NCBI GenBank assembly: GCA_035771165.1
Contig: JAWNZC010000320.1
Span: forward strand, 744,001 to 808,000
DNA: 64,000 nt
Reading direction: 5' to 3'
Source of the DNA: Paragorgia papillata
Taxonomy: Eukaryota; Cnidaria; Anthozoa; Scleralcyonacea; Coralliidae
Below, piece after piece: positions 9,179 to 20,058 of the stretch; position 1 is the first letter of the stretch, and each line of letters begins with the position of its first letter. The notes beneath the pieces are model-generated. The model searched no databases and was not told the origin of the DNA. It was given only the letters and a program-made list of their open reading frames with translations. Position numbers and translations under genes: made by a program.

Positions 9179-9229
9179 GCTTCATGTATACTATAATTAT
9201 TCCAATCTTGCCCAATCATGTCACAGGCG

Positions 9230-9283
9230 TGAGTCATTTGTGAGTCATTCGTGAGTGATGCCTGAGTCACGGTGCGTGAGTCA
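9230..9283 (-). promoter_or_regulatory. cluster of AP-1 (TGAGTCA) sites
   Basis: Perfect TGAGTCA at 9230, 9241, 9263 and 9277 plus TGAGTGA at 9252, all within 54 bases and spaced 11, 11, 11 and 14 bases, roughly one helical turn. This is the bZIP (Jun/Fos) consensus and lies just upstream of the TATA box of the leftward GRF gene. An enhancer role is inferred. Confidence 0.6.
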
Positions 9284-9324
9284 TGCTGAATATTAATGAG
9301 GCGGCATCCCTTTGTATGCTGAAT

Positions 9325-9343
9325 GGGGGGGGGGGGGGGGGGG
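9325..9343 (+). repeat. poly-G tract of 19 bases
   Basis: Nineteen uninterrupted G residues. It lies just outside the AP-1 cluster and may mark the neighbourhood of the Polinton right end, but no terminal inverted repeat can be tested because the left end is outside the window. Confidence 0.9.
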
Positions 9344-9814
9344 TTATCTACTCGCATTTCACCACAACTTTGATGCAATGTCAACTGTGACCCAAAAAGA
9401 CTCACGGGAAAGCGAGAAAGTTTCTGCAATTGTACATAATGCATGCTGTATATACTGTTGTGTATATACTGTTGTTGTATATATTGTGGGAAAGATCACA
9501 AACGAAGTTTTAGTCATCCACTTTGTTTTTGACTACCATATTTAGGCTGTTTAAAGTATAGGAGCCGAGAGAGGAAAAGTCCCGGGTTCAAGAGAAATCG
9601 GTAAATCACAGACTGATCGTTTCGAATATTATTGCACAGCATAATACCCGTAAAAGAACCATTCAGATATTTAAATAAATACACACAAATATAAATATTA
9701 TTAGAAGTTACAATCGCAAGTAAAGTGCTGCATGGAATAGGATAAAAACATTTAGCCTACTCTGGGGGCAACTATATGTAGTCTGTGCCCAACGTGATAC
9801 CCCCTTGCCCACTC
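9344..9814. other. non-coding stretch, nothing recognised
   Basis: AT-rich sequence with short TATACTGTTGT repeats near 9450-9480. No convincing ORF, exon or RNA gene seen. Confidence 0.5.
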
Positions 9815-10018
9815 CACACAAGTTTTCCCACTCCACCGAAGTTTTCCCACTCCCTCCGGGTTTTCCCACTCCCTCCGAGTTTTCCCACTCCACCCAAGTT
9901 TATCCACTCCACCCAAGTATGCCCACTCCACCCAAGTTTGCTCACTTCACCCAAGTTTCCACACCCCGTCCAAGTTTGCCCACTCCATGCCAAGTTTGCT
10001 CACTCCACTCAAGTGTGA
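9815..10018 (+). repeat. minisatellite, about 16-18 bp unit
   Basis: Roughly twelve imperfect tandem copies of a unit like CCCACTCCACCCAAGTTT. Units differ by a few substitutions and by 1-3 bases in length, so several frames stay open by chance. Confidence 0.92.
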
Positions 10019-11121
10019 TACACACATAGATAACGTCTGATCAGAATGTTGATGAGCGCAAACACAATGGCTCCCGTGAGAATGGATAAGCTCACACCAG
10101 TATGCATTAAACTGTAAACTAAATTGTAATTTTATTCACAAACAAAAGTCAAAGCGATTAATCGATAGGCAAACCAAAAGCAAAAAATCGCAGATGACAT
10201 CTCCTTCGACGGCTTCAGCCACATATTTTACGTTTCATACTCACGGCTTTTACCATAAAAAATTAAGTTCACGTGGCCTATGGAGGCCTGATTGAAGTTA
10301 AACCTACTATGCTAGTCATCTTACCTTGACAAGAGAAATCTTTCTCCTCACTGAAATCGAGGTTTATTTGCAGCTCACAGCACATTTGTACGGACGATCG
10401 TTGAAATACACTGCACTCACTGCACTCTGCCTTATGGCATCGACAATTCAGTACATCGCACGGCCGTAGTGGCGAGTTACACGGTTAATAATGCACCACA
10501 CACAAAGTGGAAAAACCATCTAGAGTATGCAGGTGTAGGGTGTAGGAACAATCTCCTACGTCAAAAAACGTCACAAATCTCGACAAACAGACATTTTCAA
10601 GCCGAGATTCAAGTCGCATATACATAGCCTGGTTAAGAAATCTGGGCACACGTCACAGCTAACCCAAGTCAAGATTAGACTCCCTTCGGTCGGCAGCAAT
10701 TACATTCAATTCATTCATTCGTTTCGTTGCTAAACTTGCAACATCTCCAGAGAATATTTACAAAGTCACAGTTCTCGATCTAAATATAACTACTATACAA
10801 ACATGAATCTGATCAAATGGTTTAGCCAATAAAAATAAAGAACTATAGTAGTATAGCCAATCGAAATAAGGAATTAAAGATAAGACGAAAACAAAATACA
10901 AAAAAGAAAAATCTCAAACATATAAAGTGCAGCTGAGCCAAGATTTCCATCAAGATTTCTGTGACTTTGTTAATATTCTCAAAAGATGATCCACGTTTAA
11001 CAACGAAACGTTATATCTTATAAATATTAATATTTGTGTGTGCTCAAAATGTAAATTGCAAATATAACTACAAAAATCTTTATAAAACGTTGTAATGCAG
11101 TTTAAGATTTCAAATATTTAC
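10019..11121. other. intron or intergenic sequence
   Basis: AT-rich and without a convincing long ORF. The only coding-like piece is an open, Cys-rich minus-strand segment at about 10321-10485 that ends at a GTAAGAT donor. Downstream exons of the channel gene (S5, pore) were not found here. Confidence 0.4.
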
Positions 11122-11316
11122 CTTCAACAACCGGAGAAGACGACCCATTCTGAGTATCCTAAAAACTCTGGCCACTCTAAGAATTGCAGGCGAGAAGCTT
11201 CCGGTGGCTCCATTTGTTGCTAAGTCAATCACAATATCCACCAATGAGAAAATGACAATCAATAAGTCCAATAGATTCCAATAATCCGCAAAGTAATGAC
11301 GACCAAACGCTACAAT
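11122..11316 (-). CDS. voltage-gated cation channel exon, S3-S4 segment
   Basis: Minus-strand exon of exactly 65 codons between a TTTATGTTAG acceptor and a GTAAAT donor. The product begins IVAFGRHYF, has an S3-like segment (YWNLLDLLIVIFSLVDIVID) and ends in an S4 voltage sensor with Arg at every third position (RVARVFRILRMGRLLRLLK). It continues in phase 0 from the S1-S2 exon at 42137-42391, giving the usual ...E-x-x-L-K / I-V-A-F... join between S2 and S3 of four-domain sodium/calcium-type channels. The pattern is closest to a domain IV sensor; which channel it is cannot be told from 150 residues. Further exons must lie left of the window or were lost to the Polinton region. Confidence 0.87.
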
Positions 11317-11359
11317 CTAACATAAAGGAAAACAGACGTCAAAAAATGAAGTATATTAT

Positions 11360-11859
11360 ATTTTGTTATATACCAAAGACTTTCGTTTGCCAAATCTAAA
11401 ATCCTATTGGTCAAATCATGGTCACGTGTAGTTCAACAAACTCAATGTTTCATCCTGCCGAAGGAAACTTTGCACTGTTTCCTTCTGACGTCACAATGAA
11501 GAAGGAAACAGTGCAATGCTTCCCTCTGACGTCAGCTTTAATCATGCGTTGTTCACGTGAATACACAATGATTATTTCATCAGATCAAGAAGTTTGGACT
11601 ATTCGGAGCATTTTGAAAACAAGAGTTTATTTGGTACGTATGGAATAGCTAATTTTCCAAAAGAAAGAATATCTATACATATCTTCAAAGGTCTGAAGAA
11701 GTTTAAAACTTTTCTTTGTATACTTGTTGAGTCTGGTGTATTCGTTTAGTTGAATTGAAATTACGAAGACAAAGGTCAAAGTGTATTGGTACGTATTTTT
11801 GCCGTTTGCAAGTTTCGAGTCAGTTTGGTATTTTAAAAGTCTTTGGTATATAACAAAAT
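11360..11859. repeat. 500-bp element with 22-bp perfect inverted ends
   Basis: The 22 bases at 11360-11381 (starting ATTTTGTTATATACC) recur as a perfect reverse complement at 11838-11859. The interior has two TGACGTCA (CRE) sites at 11486 and 11527 and a nested inverted repeat GCACTGTTTCCTTCT. No coding capacity. Probably a MITE. Confidence 0.55.
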
Positions 11860-11860
11860 G

Positions 11861-11966
11861 CTTGTTGACTTTTGCCTGAGAAACATCGAGTTTTACGGTT
11901 CCTCCGGTGACATTGAAGCCTTCGGGTCCGTAAAACTCGATGTTTCCCTCGCCGCCAGTCAACAAG
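11861..11966. repeat. 106-bp palindrome
   Basis: CTTGTTGACT at the left pairs with AGTCAACAAG at the right, and an inner 18-base arm (AAACATCGAGTTTTACGG) pairs perfectly with its complement around a 28-base loop. It sits exactly at the 5' truncation of the following LINE and adds spurious codons to its ORF. Confidence 0.8.
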
Positions 11967-14378
11967 TATTTGGTGTATTACATATGAGTATTAGCGATCA
12001 TTCTCTTGTTTACATTGTTCGTCAAGCTAGACCAGTCAAGAAACCCCCTCGAATAATTAGTTTTAGGAATTTCAATCGTTTTAATGATCAACAGTTCCAC
12101 GAAGATTTAAACACCGCCCCGTTACATGTTGTAGAATCCTTCGATGATCCTCATCTCGCTTGGTCTTATTGGAAAGATATTGTCAGTGACGTATGTGATT
12201 CTCATGCACCTGTAACAACAAGAAACGTTCGAGGAGAACAATGTCCCTGGATGACCGATGAAACAAAAGCTCTTATGCGTCAACGGGACTATCTCCACAA
12301 GAGAGCCATAACAACGAAATCATCAACAGATTGGCAAGCGTACAAACAAGCAAGAAACAAGGTAACCGGAAATATCAAGCAATGCAAAGAAAGCTATTAT
12401 AACTCCAAACTGGCAGAAGATCGGAATAATCCCAAAGGTATATGGAAAACGCTAAAGAAGATTCTTCCAAAGTCCTCCAGAGCCCCACCAAACTCACTCG
12501 AAGTAGAAAATAAAACGATTACATCGCCGTCAATTATAGCGGAACATTTCAACAAGTTCTTTACGACAATTGGCTCTACAATCAACAGGACAATAACTAG
12601 TATTTCACATACCATTCACTTTATTGACCCACTGCCGTCCTTTCAATTCAAAACCATTGAAATTGACTCAATACGTAAACAATTGAAGAGCTTGAATACA
12701 AAGAAAGCTGCCGGTTTGGATAATATACACAGTCGATTTCTCAAAGTGGCAGCGGATAAATTAGCCCCTTCGCTAACTTTTATATTTAATTTATCAATTA
12801 CGACTGGTTTATTCCCCGGCGAGTGGAAAACAGCAAAGGTATTACCAATATACAAGTCCGGTGCCAGAAATGTGGTCGACAACTATCGCCCCATCTCTAT
12901 ACTCCCAGTAGTGGCCAAGATCCTGGAAAAAGAAATACACAAACAACTCCATCAACATCTAATTCAAAACAACTTACTTCACCCAAATCAGCAAGGTTTT
13001 CGTCCAAAAAGATCAACACATTCAGCTTTGATAAAACTCACTGACCAATGGTTTTCTAATATGGACAAAGGTTTGATATCAGGTGTCGTTTTCCTCGATT
13101 TAGCGAAAGCTTTCGACACCGTGAAACACTCCATTTTGATCGAAAAACTTCAGGCCTTTGGAGTAAGTGGCAAAAGTCTCGACTGGTTCATCTCATACCT
13201 GGACAACCGCAAACAATGTGTATTTCATAATGGAGAACTGTCATCCACTCAGTCTATTAACACAGGTGTTCCACAAGGTTCTGCGCTAGGACCTTTATTG
13301 TTTTTGGTCTATGTAAACGAATTACCCGATTGCATAAGTGAGAGCAAAATAAGTATGTTTGCAGATGAGACCGCAATGTATTGCAGTGGAACCGATGCCA
13401 AAGAAATTGAAGGAAAGCTGAACTCTGACCTAGCTAGAATTTCCAACTGGATCCATGCAAATGGTCTAGCCATTAATATAACGAAAACCGAATTCATGGT
13501 TATAGGTACTTCACAAAAAATGAGATATTGTGAACCTATTGCTCTATTCCTTGATGATGTCCCTATTAAAAGAGTTGAGGCTTACAAATACCTAGGAGTC
13601 GATAAACTATGCAAGAAGGCCTCGTCAAGGATTGGCATACTCAAACGCATAATGCCTTTCCTCTCAAAATCAACAGCTAATCTTGTCTACAACACAACCA
13701 TAAGTCCTGTATTTGATTATTGTGGAGTTGTTTGGGATAGCTGTGGTACCACGTCAGCAACAAAACTACAGGGTTTACAGAACCGGGCCGCAAGATTAAT
13801 CCTCGGAGTAAATTCCTCTACACCTTCCGATATAGCCCTACACCAATTGGGGAGGATTCCTCTGAGTGATAGAAGACAAAATCATAAAGCTATCTTAATG
13901 TACAAATATTTACATTGTGACATTGAAGGAATAAATATGGATCTCACGAAGTATGTGGAAAGACACAGATATAATACCAGAAATAAAGAAGATGTTATTC
14001 TTCCTATGCCTAGAACAAATCAATTAAAGAGATCATTTAAATATTCAACAATTTCTATCTGGAACTCCCTATCAATGAGTACCAGAAATGCTGATAACTT
14101 GAGGTCTTTTAAAAGTTTGTTGATGAGTAAAACTTAGTTTATAATCCAAATTCTGTTTTATATATACATTTTTAAGTAGATCTTTTAGTAAATAGATATA
14201 ATAACTTATTTTGTATTTTATCTTATCCTTTTAACGATTGTAATACACTATGTAATTTATAATATATAAATGTATGTAAATATTTTATAGCTGATTAGTT
14301 TCAGGGCCACTAGGGAGAACAGTTTTTAACTGATAGTGTTACCCTGTTGAAATAAAGCTTATTATTATTTATTATTAA
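11967..14378 (+). mobile_element. CR1/L2-like LINE, 5'-truncated
   Basis: Begins inside the end of the endonuclease domain, carries a long RT ORF and a 240-base 3' UTR, and ends in AATAAAGCTTATTATTATT, the short tandem 3' tail typical of CR1/L2-group elements. Confidence 0.85.
11984..14137 (+). pseudogene. LINE ORF2 (endonuclease remnant plus reverse transcriptase)
   Basis: About 717 codons in one frame. It starts with the last endonuclease block (ISDHSLVYIV), then the linker and an RT domain with conserved LDLAKAFDTV, GVPQGSALGPLLFLVYVN and the thumb region. Two defects are visible without any stop: the catalytic FADD box reads FADE (near 13360), losing an essential Asp, and roughly 20 residues normally found after KYLGV (near 13600) are missing. 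The open frame therefore does not mean activity. It lies inside the large channel intron, in the antisense direction. Confidence 0.88.
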
Positions 14379-14743
14379 GTGTATAATATATATTTTTTAA
14401 TGTTCATTTAGTAAAAGACAAGCAAGGAATATTTTTAGTTCTAGGATAATTACAGCACAGACCACGCTGTACCTATACCTCTGAAGCATCTTGACGTATT
14501 AAGATTACCGGATAGCTTCAGTTGTGTCTCCAGTCTAAAGCACGTAGCGCGTTCGCACTACGTCGCAGATACATTAGGGACCTTAAGCAAGCACAACGCG
14601 AACGTCACGACTACGACGACGACGACCCTATTACAATAGTATTTTTCAACCAAAACAAAGTGTTGAATAATTTGCAGTCCCAAGAGTAATCCCAACACCG
14701 TCTCGTTGCACATAGAACGTCAACTGAAGTCAACTGAAGATCA
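14379..14743. other. non-coding spacer
   Basis: AT-rich, then a short CGA-rich run (about 14600-14630) and a duplicated GTCAACTGAAG near 14718. No gene seen. Confidence 0.4.
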
Positions 14744-15182
14744 GTGGATATCAGAAACCAATTAAATTGGAAAACACTGTCGGATCAACGGAAAGATCAC
14801 ATGTTAATTATGGTATTTAAGTTGTTAAATAATTTGACTCCTTCCTACTTGCAAGACCATTTTGAGACCTCTGACAACAACAATTATTCACTTCGAGGGC
14901 GAAAAATGACGTGTGTTCTACCTAAGCCCAGAACTGAGTTCTTAAGAAGAAGCTTTGCGTTTTCTGAAGCAAAAATTTGGAATGAATTACCGGAAAGTAT
15001 TAGGTGCATTGACAATTTGAATACTTTTAAAAGTCGCTTGCAATCATTGCTTCCTCAGCTCGTGTAGTTCTTTGAACTACTTTTTTTTTGAACTACTTTT
15101 TTTTTGAACTACTTTTTTTTTTCTTCGACTTTCTTGTAAAGCAGTGCGTTGCACTGAAGAAATTCCGAGTTTAAATAAATTT
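14744..15182 (+). mobile_element. LINE 3' fragment A (ORF2 C-terminus and tail)
   Basis: An ORF to 15067 encodes the last 100 or so residues of a CR1/L2-like ORF2 (LLNNLTPSYL, LRGRK, LPKPRTEFLRRSF, KIWNELPESI). It is followed by a short 3' UTR with three copies of TTTGAACTACTTTT, a TGTAAAGCAGTGCGTTGCACTG hairpin and TTTAAATAAATTTCT, which runs straight into CTGT repeats. Confidence 0.82.
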
Positions 15183-15225
15183 CTCTGTCTGTCTGTCTGT
15201 CTGGCTGGCTGGCTGGCTGGCTGGC

Positions 15226-15310
<85 letters not shown>

Positions 15311-15377
15311 GCCTATCTGCCTATCTGTCTATCTGTCTATTTATCTGTCTATCTGTCTATCTGTCTATCTGTCTATT
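15183..15377 (+). repeat. CTGT/CTGG/CTAT microsatellite
   Basis: Tetranucleotide array: CTGT, five CTGG units, a long CTGT block, then mixed CTAT/CTGT. Long ORFs across it are low-complexity artefacts. Confidence 0.97.
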
Positions 15378-15890
15378 GTCTGAGAGGCGATTTTTTCACA
15401 AGGCTAACATGATGTTAAAAATATTCCATGGTAACGCACCTAGTTATTTGATGGAGTATTTTACAAATTCTACTGTGAATAATGCATATGATCTGAGAAA
15501 TAGAGATGACTGTTTAGTTCTTCCGAAACCACGAACCGAATACCTTAAGAAGAGTTTTCAGTACGCGGGCGCCAAATTATATGGAATAATCTCCCACCTA
15601 ATATCAGATCACAAAATAATTTTAGTACTTTTAAACGAGAAATAATCGATAATTATTTGTAAATACCCGTTTTATTTTATGAATATCGATCCTTCAAAAT
15701 GTAATAATATTATATAGGTAATCGTATTGTATAGTTCCAATTTTAATGTTTTTAGCTAGTGTAGTTTTTAATGTAATTAATTATGTAATTTTGTCGTGTA
15801 CTTAGTCATTTTTAGAGATCTCGGCTTTCATGTAAAGCAGTTTTTTATAACTGATGATTCCCCGAGAAGAAATAAAGATTCATCATCATC
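15378..15890 (+). mobile_element. LINE 3' fragment B
   Basis: Starts at the exact end of the previous microsatellite. Codons to about 15645 match the ORF2 C-terminus (GNAPSYLMEYF, YDLRNRDDCLVLPKPRTEYLKKSF), with a frameshift near 15580 before the end. The 3' UTR ends in a TGTAAAGCAG hairpin and AATAAAGATTCATCATCATC, followed again by tetranucleotide repeats. Confidence 0.82.
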
Positions 15891-16079
15891 ATCATCATCT
15901 GTCTATCTGTCGATCTGTCGGTCTCTCGGCCTCTCGACCTCTCCGCCTATCCGTCTATCCGTCTATCCGTCTATCCGTCTATCCATCTATCCATCTATCC
16001 ATCTATCCATCTATCCATCTATCCATCTATCCATCTATCCATCTATCCATCTATCCATCTATCCATCTATCCATCTATC
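15880..16079 (+). repeat. (CAT)n then CTGT/CCAT-CTAT microsatellite
   Basis: Six or seven CAT units form the LINE tail, followed by degenerate CTGT units and a regular CCATCTAT array. Confidence 0.96.
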
Positions 16080-16375
16080 CCCTTACAAAAATTCCACATG
16101 CTTTCACGCGTGTGATCACATGTGATCACATGTGGAATTTTAACATGTGAAATAGATTCACATGTGATCACATGTGATCACATGTGGAAGTTTAACATGT
16201 AAATAGATTCACATGTGATCACATATGGAAGTTTAACATGTGAAATAGATTCACATGTGATCACATGTGGAAGTTTAACATGTGAAATAGATTCACATGT
16301 GATCACATGTGGAAGTTTAACATGTGAAATAGATTCACATGTGATCACATGTGAAATTTTAACATGTGATCACTG
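16080..16375. repeat. left end of composite element: inverted end plus 42-bp palindromic tandem repeats
   Basis: Begins CCCTTACAAAAATTCC, found inverted at 27446-27466. It is followed by about five tandem copies of a 42-bp unit containing TCACATGTGATCACATGTG and GGAAGTTTAACATGTG. The CACATGTG palindromes could be subterminal transposase-binding repeats; function is inferred. Confidence 0.75.
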
Positions 16376-16475
16376 ATGCTTCCCCATTATCTGCCATAAA
16401 CACAAAAAATAGCTAAAATGATGAAATTACATGGAATTATACACTGGACACATCACATATAAGTATTTGTTCAGT

Positions 16476-16557
16476 TAAGGAAGATCTCACATGATAGTTA
16501 TTTCCTCTAACAGCCATAACATAATTTTATTCTGGCTAACAGTCAGACGATTTTTTT
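16476..16557 (+). repeat. 82-bp direct repeat, copy 1
   Basis: From TAAGGAAGATCTCACATGAT to the poly-T after GTCAGAC; nearly identical to 17609-17690 (two or three differences). Confidence 0.85.
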
Positions 16558-17608
16558 CCTTTATTAAATGCGGGCACGTCGTTCCAGGACCTGCTAGCGG
16601 GTTAGAAACGTGCTCTCCCGGCCATGCTTGGAACCTGACGACAACATGGCTCCTTGTTTTTTTCAAAGCTCGGATGTTTTTTTCAAAACAGGGACTCGTT
16701 CGAGATAGCGGACTTAGGCATTTATCTCGTCCGTGGCATTCACCTTCTTTTCCGCACCCGGGTTATGCAATTGCTCCCCCAAATTCTCTCCGTTTGATAG
16801 GAAAACTCTCGGAAATCCTAATACGAATCACCCAACAAACTCGTGTCATTGGAGCTCGCCTCGTCGCCACCGATGCCAAATTCTACTAGACATCAGCGTC
16901 GATCTACGTACTCCAATCTCAAGGAAGCACAAGTCAGTGGATTCCCATATTTGGACCCCCTACCACAACAAAAACACAATTGACTTCTCCAGAAGGATTT
17001 ATCCTACAACTTAAAATAAATTATAATTAAAAATCAATTATAATGAAAATAAAAAATAAAAATAAATTATATTACCAACCCCCCACACCCTACCCCCCAC
17101 CCCCATAAAATTCAAAACTTAAAATCCACTCCATAAAACCTAACCCTAATTCTAACCCACCCCTACCTCAACCCTTCAAATCCCAACCCTAACATTAATC
17201 CCAACCTTAACCCCACCCACCCTACTTATAAAACCCCACTAACCCTAACCCTAACCCTAATTACATTTATCAGCCCAAGTTTATTTTACAAATTTAAAAT
17301 AAGTCATAATTAAAATTAAAAAATAAAAATAAATTATAATACTAACCCCCACCCCCATAACTTAAAGCCACCCCCTAAAAACCTAACCCCACCCTAAACA
17401 TAACCCTCTTAACCGCAACCCTTCTCCGTAATCTCAATAATAATTTATCACCCCAACACCTTTAATAGACCTCAAATTATTAACCATTTTCCACCACTAC
17501 TCACCAACACAATACACCAAGGATGGTAGGTCACAACCAGGATCTAAATACCTGAACCTTATGGTTTACTTTTACTTTTATTTTACATTTTACAAAACAC
17601 AAGCGCGG
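16558..17608. other. segment between direct repeats, C-rich in its second half
   Basis: No gene recognised; the ORF at 16491-16889 has no family signature. From 17060 to 17460 the strand is strongly A/C-rich with AACCC-type words, including three perfect TAACCC units at about 17239-17260, like degenerate interstitial telomeric repeat. Confidence 0.45.
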
Positions 17609-17690
17609 TAAGGAAGATCTCACATGATAGTTATTTCCTCTAACAGCCATAACATAATTTTATTCTGGCTAACGGTCAGACAATTTTTTT
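17609..17690 (+). repeat. 82-bp direct repeat, copy 2
   Basis: Second copy of the 16476-16557 repeat; it leads directly into the satellite array. Confidence 0.85.
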
Positions 17691-19080
17691 CAGCAGAAAA
17701 AAAGCGACAAAATTGCAAGAATGGGTGACATAAGTAACTAAACATCAAATAATTGCATTGTCTGAATAAAGCTTGGTTGTACAGTAATTTCAATACTGAT
17801 ATTCAATAAACCAACGATATTGTATACCAGTACAGCAGTATAAACCACTACCAATCATATTTTTCCAGCAGATTAAAGAGACCGTTTAAGGAGTCCCTGC
17901 AGGAATGGGTATACTTAGCTAACTAAACATCAAATAATTGCATTGTCTAAATGAAGCTGGGTCGTACAAAGAATTTCAATACTGATATCCAGTACACCAA
18001 CAATATCGTATACCAGTACAGCACCAGTACCAACCATATTTTTTCAGCAAAGGACCGGTTAAGGCCAACCTCTGCAGGAATGGGTAACATAACTAACTAA
18101 ATTAAAATATCAAATAATTACATTGCCTGAATAAAGCTGGGTTGTACAAGAATTTCAATACTGATCGATATTCAGTAAACCAACAATATTGTATAGTACA
18201 GCATATAAACCACTACCAATCATATTTTTCCAGCAGATTAAAGAGACCGTTTAAGGACAGTCCCTGCAGGAATTGGTAATTTAACTAACTAAACATCAAA
18301 TAATTGCATTGTCTAAATGAAGCTGGGTCGTACAAGAATTTCAATACTGATATTCAAATTTCAATACTGATATTCAGTACACCAACAATATTGTATACCA
18401 GTACAGCACCAGTACCAACCATATTTTTTCAGCAAAGGACCGGTTAAGGCCAACCTTTGCAGTAATGGGCAACATAACTAACTAAATTAAAATATCAAAT
18501 AATTACATTGCCTGAATAAAGCTGCGTTGTACAGGAATTTCAATACTGATCGATATTCAGTAAACCAACAATATTGTATAGTACAGCATATAAACCACTA
18601 CCAATCATATTTTTTCAGCAGATTAAAGAGACCGTTTAAGGACAGTCCCTGCAGGAATGGGTAACTTAACTAACTAAACATCAAATAATTGCATTGTCTA
18701 AATGAAGCTGGGTCGTACAAGAATTTCAATACTGATATTCAAATTTCAATACTGATATTCAGTACACCAACAATATTGTATACCAGTACAGCACCAGTAC
18801 CAACCATATTTTTTCAGCAAAGGACCGGTTAAGGCCAGCCTCTGCAGGAATGGGTAACATAACTAGCTAAATTAAAATATCAAATAATTGCATTGCCTGA
18901 ATAAAGCTGGGTTGTACAGGAATTTCAATACTGATCGATATTCAGTACACCAACAATATTGTATATCACCAGTGGAGCATCTAAACAACTACCAACAATA
19001 TTTTTTCAGCAGATTAAAGAAACCGGTTAACTAAACATCAAATAATTGCATTTTCTGAATAAAGCTGGTTGTACTACCAC
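17685..19080 (+). repeat. satellite array with alternating monomer types
   Basis: Eight monomers of about 170-200 bp, each starting TTTTTNCAGCA. Starts lie near 17685, 17868, 18040, 18226, 18426, 18611, 18811 and 19000. After the first copy they alternate between type B (AGCAGATTAAAGAGACC) and type A (AGCAAAGGACCGGTTAAGG). Some B copies carry a duplicated AATTTCAATACTGATATTC. This is a two-monomer higher-order repeat of about 385 bp. Confidence 0.9.
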
Positions 19081-20058
19081 AATCTACCATAATACTGTGC
19101 CAATAGGCAATTCCCCCTATAGCAATGCATCATGGGAGTTGTGGTAGGCTTTCACTTTCGAGCGAAATGGCCGCCGCGAGGCGAGCATTTTGTCTGAAAG
19201 AGTAACTAGTTGTTTTACAATATTTCCTTTCCGCAATGAGGATTTTAGACTTCTCAATGGGACTGGGAGGGTGTAAACCACATTTTGTACAAAAGACAGC
19301 GAAATCGCAGTTAGAATAAGCGAGGAAATTACTTCAGAGTGACTCGATAAGCGAATATTGATCAAATAAATACGATTCGAAGACGGTCCTTCCCGGACGC
19401 GAACAGGTGAGTAAGCAGATCGATTATAGCTCAGAATATAATTCAGCTTTTGTGACATGTATAAGTTGTTTGTCAGTCACGATCGCTTAGTTGTTGTGCT
19501 CGGAAGTCTTTCTTCCTGGCGTATTTGCTTGTTGAAATCAACAAGGTTGGGTGATGCACTCGATCTGTTGTTCGTAATTGCCTCTGTATTTACACAATGT
19601 TTTTTAAACTTTTTGGCGCGAAAAAAACCCTGTTTCTTGAGCAAGCGTTGAGATATTTTACAAAGACGTCGAGCGTAAAATAGTCTTGTCAGGGTTTTCG
19701 TTCGTTGTTTTCCTCTTCTGTTCCCATTGTTGTCGTCGGTTCCTATCCTCTTAGAATAACAAGTAGGTTCTAGAATTAGTGTAGGCTGTAAATATAAATT
19801 TAAGACTATAAATTTACTAAATATTTTGAAAAACCGTCGAGTTTCTTGCCGTGTTGTGTGCAATAAACTTTTTAGTAAATATAAGAAATAATCAAATATC
19901 TAGTTCTAATTTTATCAGTTGACTATATGTAAATAATAATAAACCATAGATAGATAGATATTAAACCATATTAAATACATAGTTCATTTTAAATAGTAGA
20001 TAGTTTGTAAAATGTACATATTTTTTTAAACATATTTGAATAAGTTATAAATTTTACA

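Noticed and set aside
1..9343. Polinton terminal inverted repeats and packaging ATPase
   Set aside because: The left end lies outside the window, so no inverted pair can be shown; no Walker A/B-bearing ATPase ORF was found in any frame here.
11486..11534. Paired CRE sites (TGACGTCA) as a host promoter
   Set aside because: Both lie inside an inverted-repeat element, and no downstream first exon or TATA box could be linked to them.
17239..17260. Telomere
   Set aside because: Only three perfect TAACCC units occur within degenerate A/C-rich DNA and they are internal; at most an interstitial remnant.
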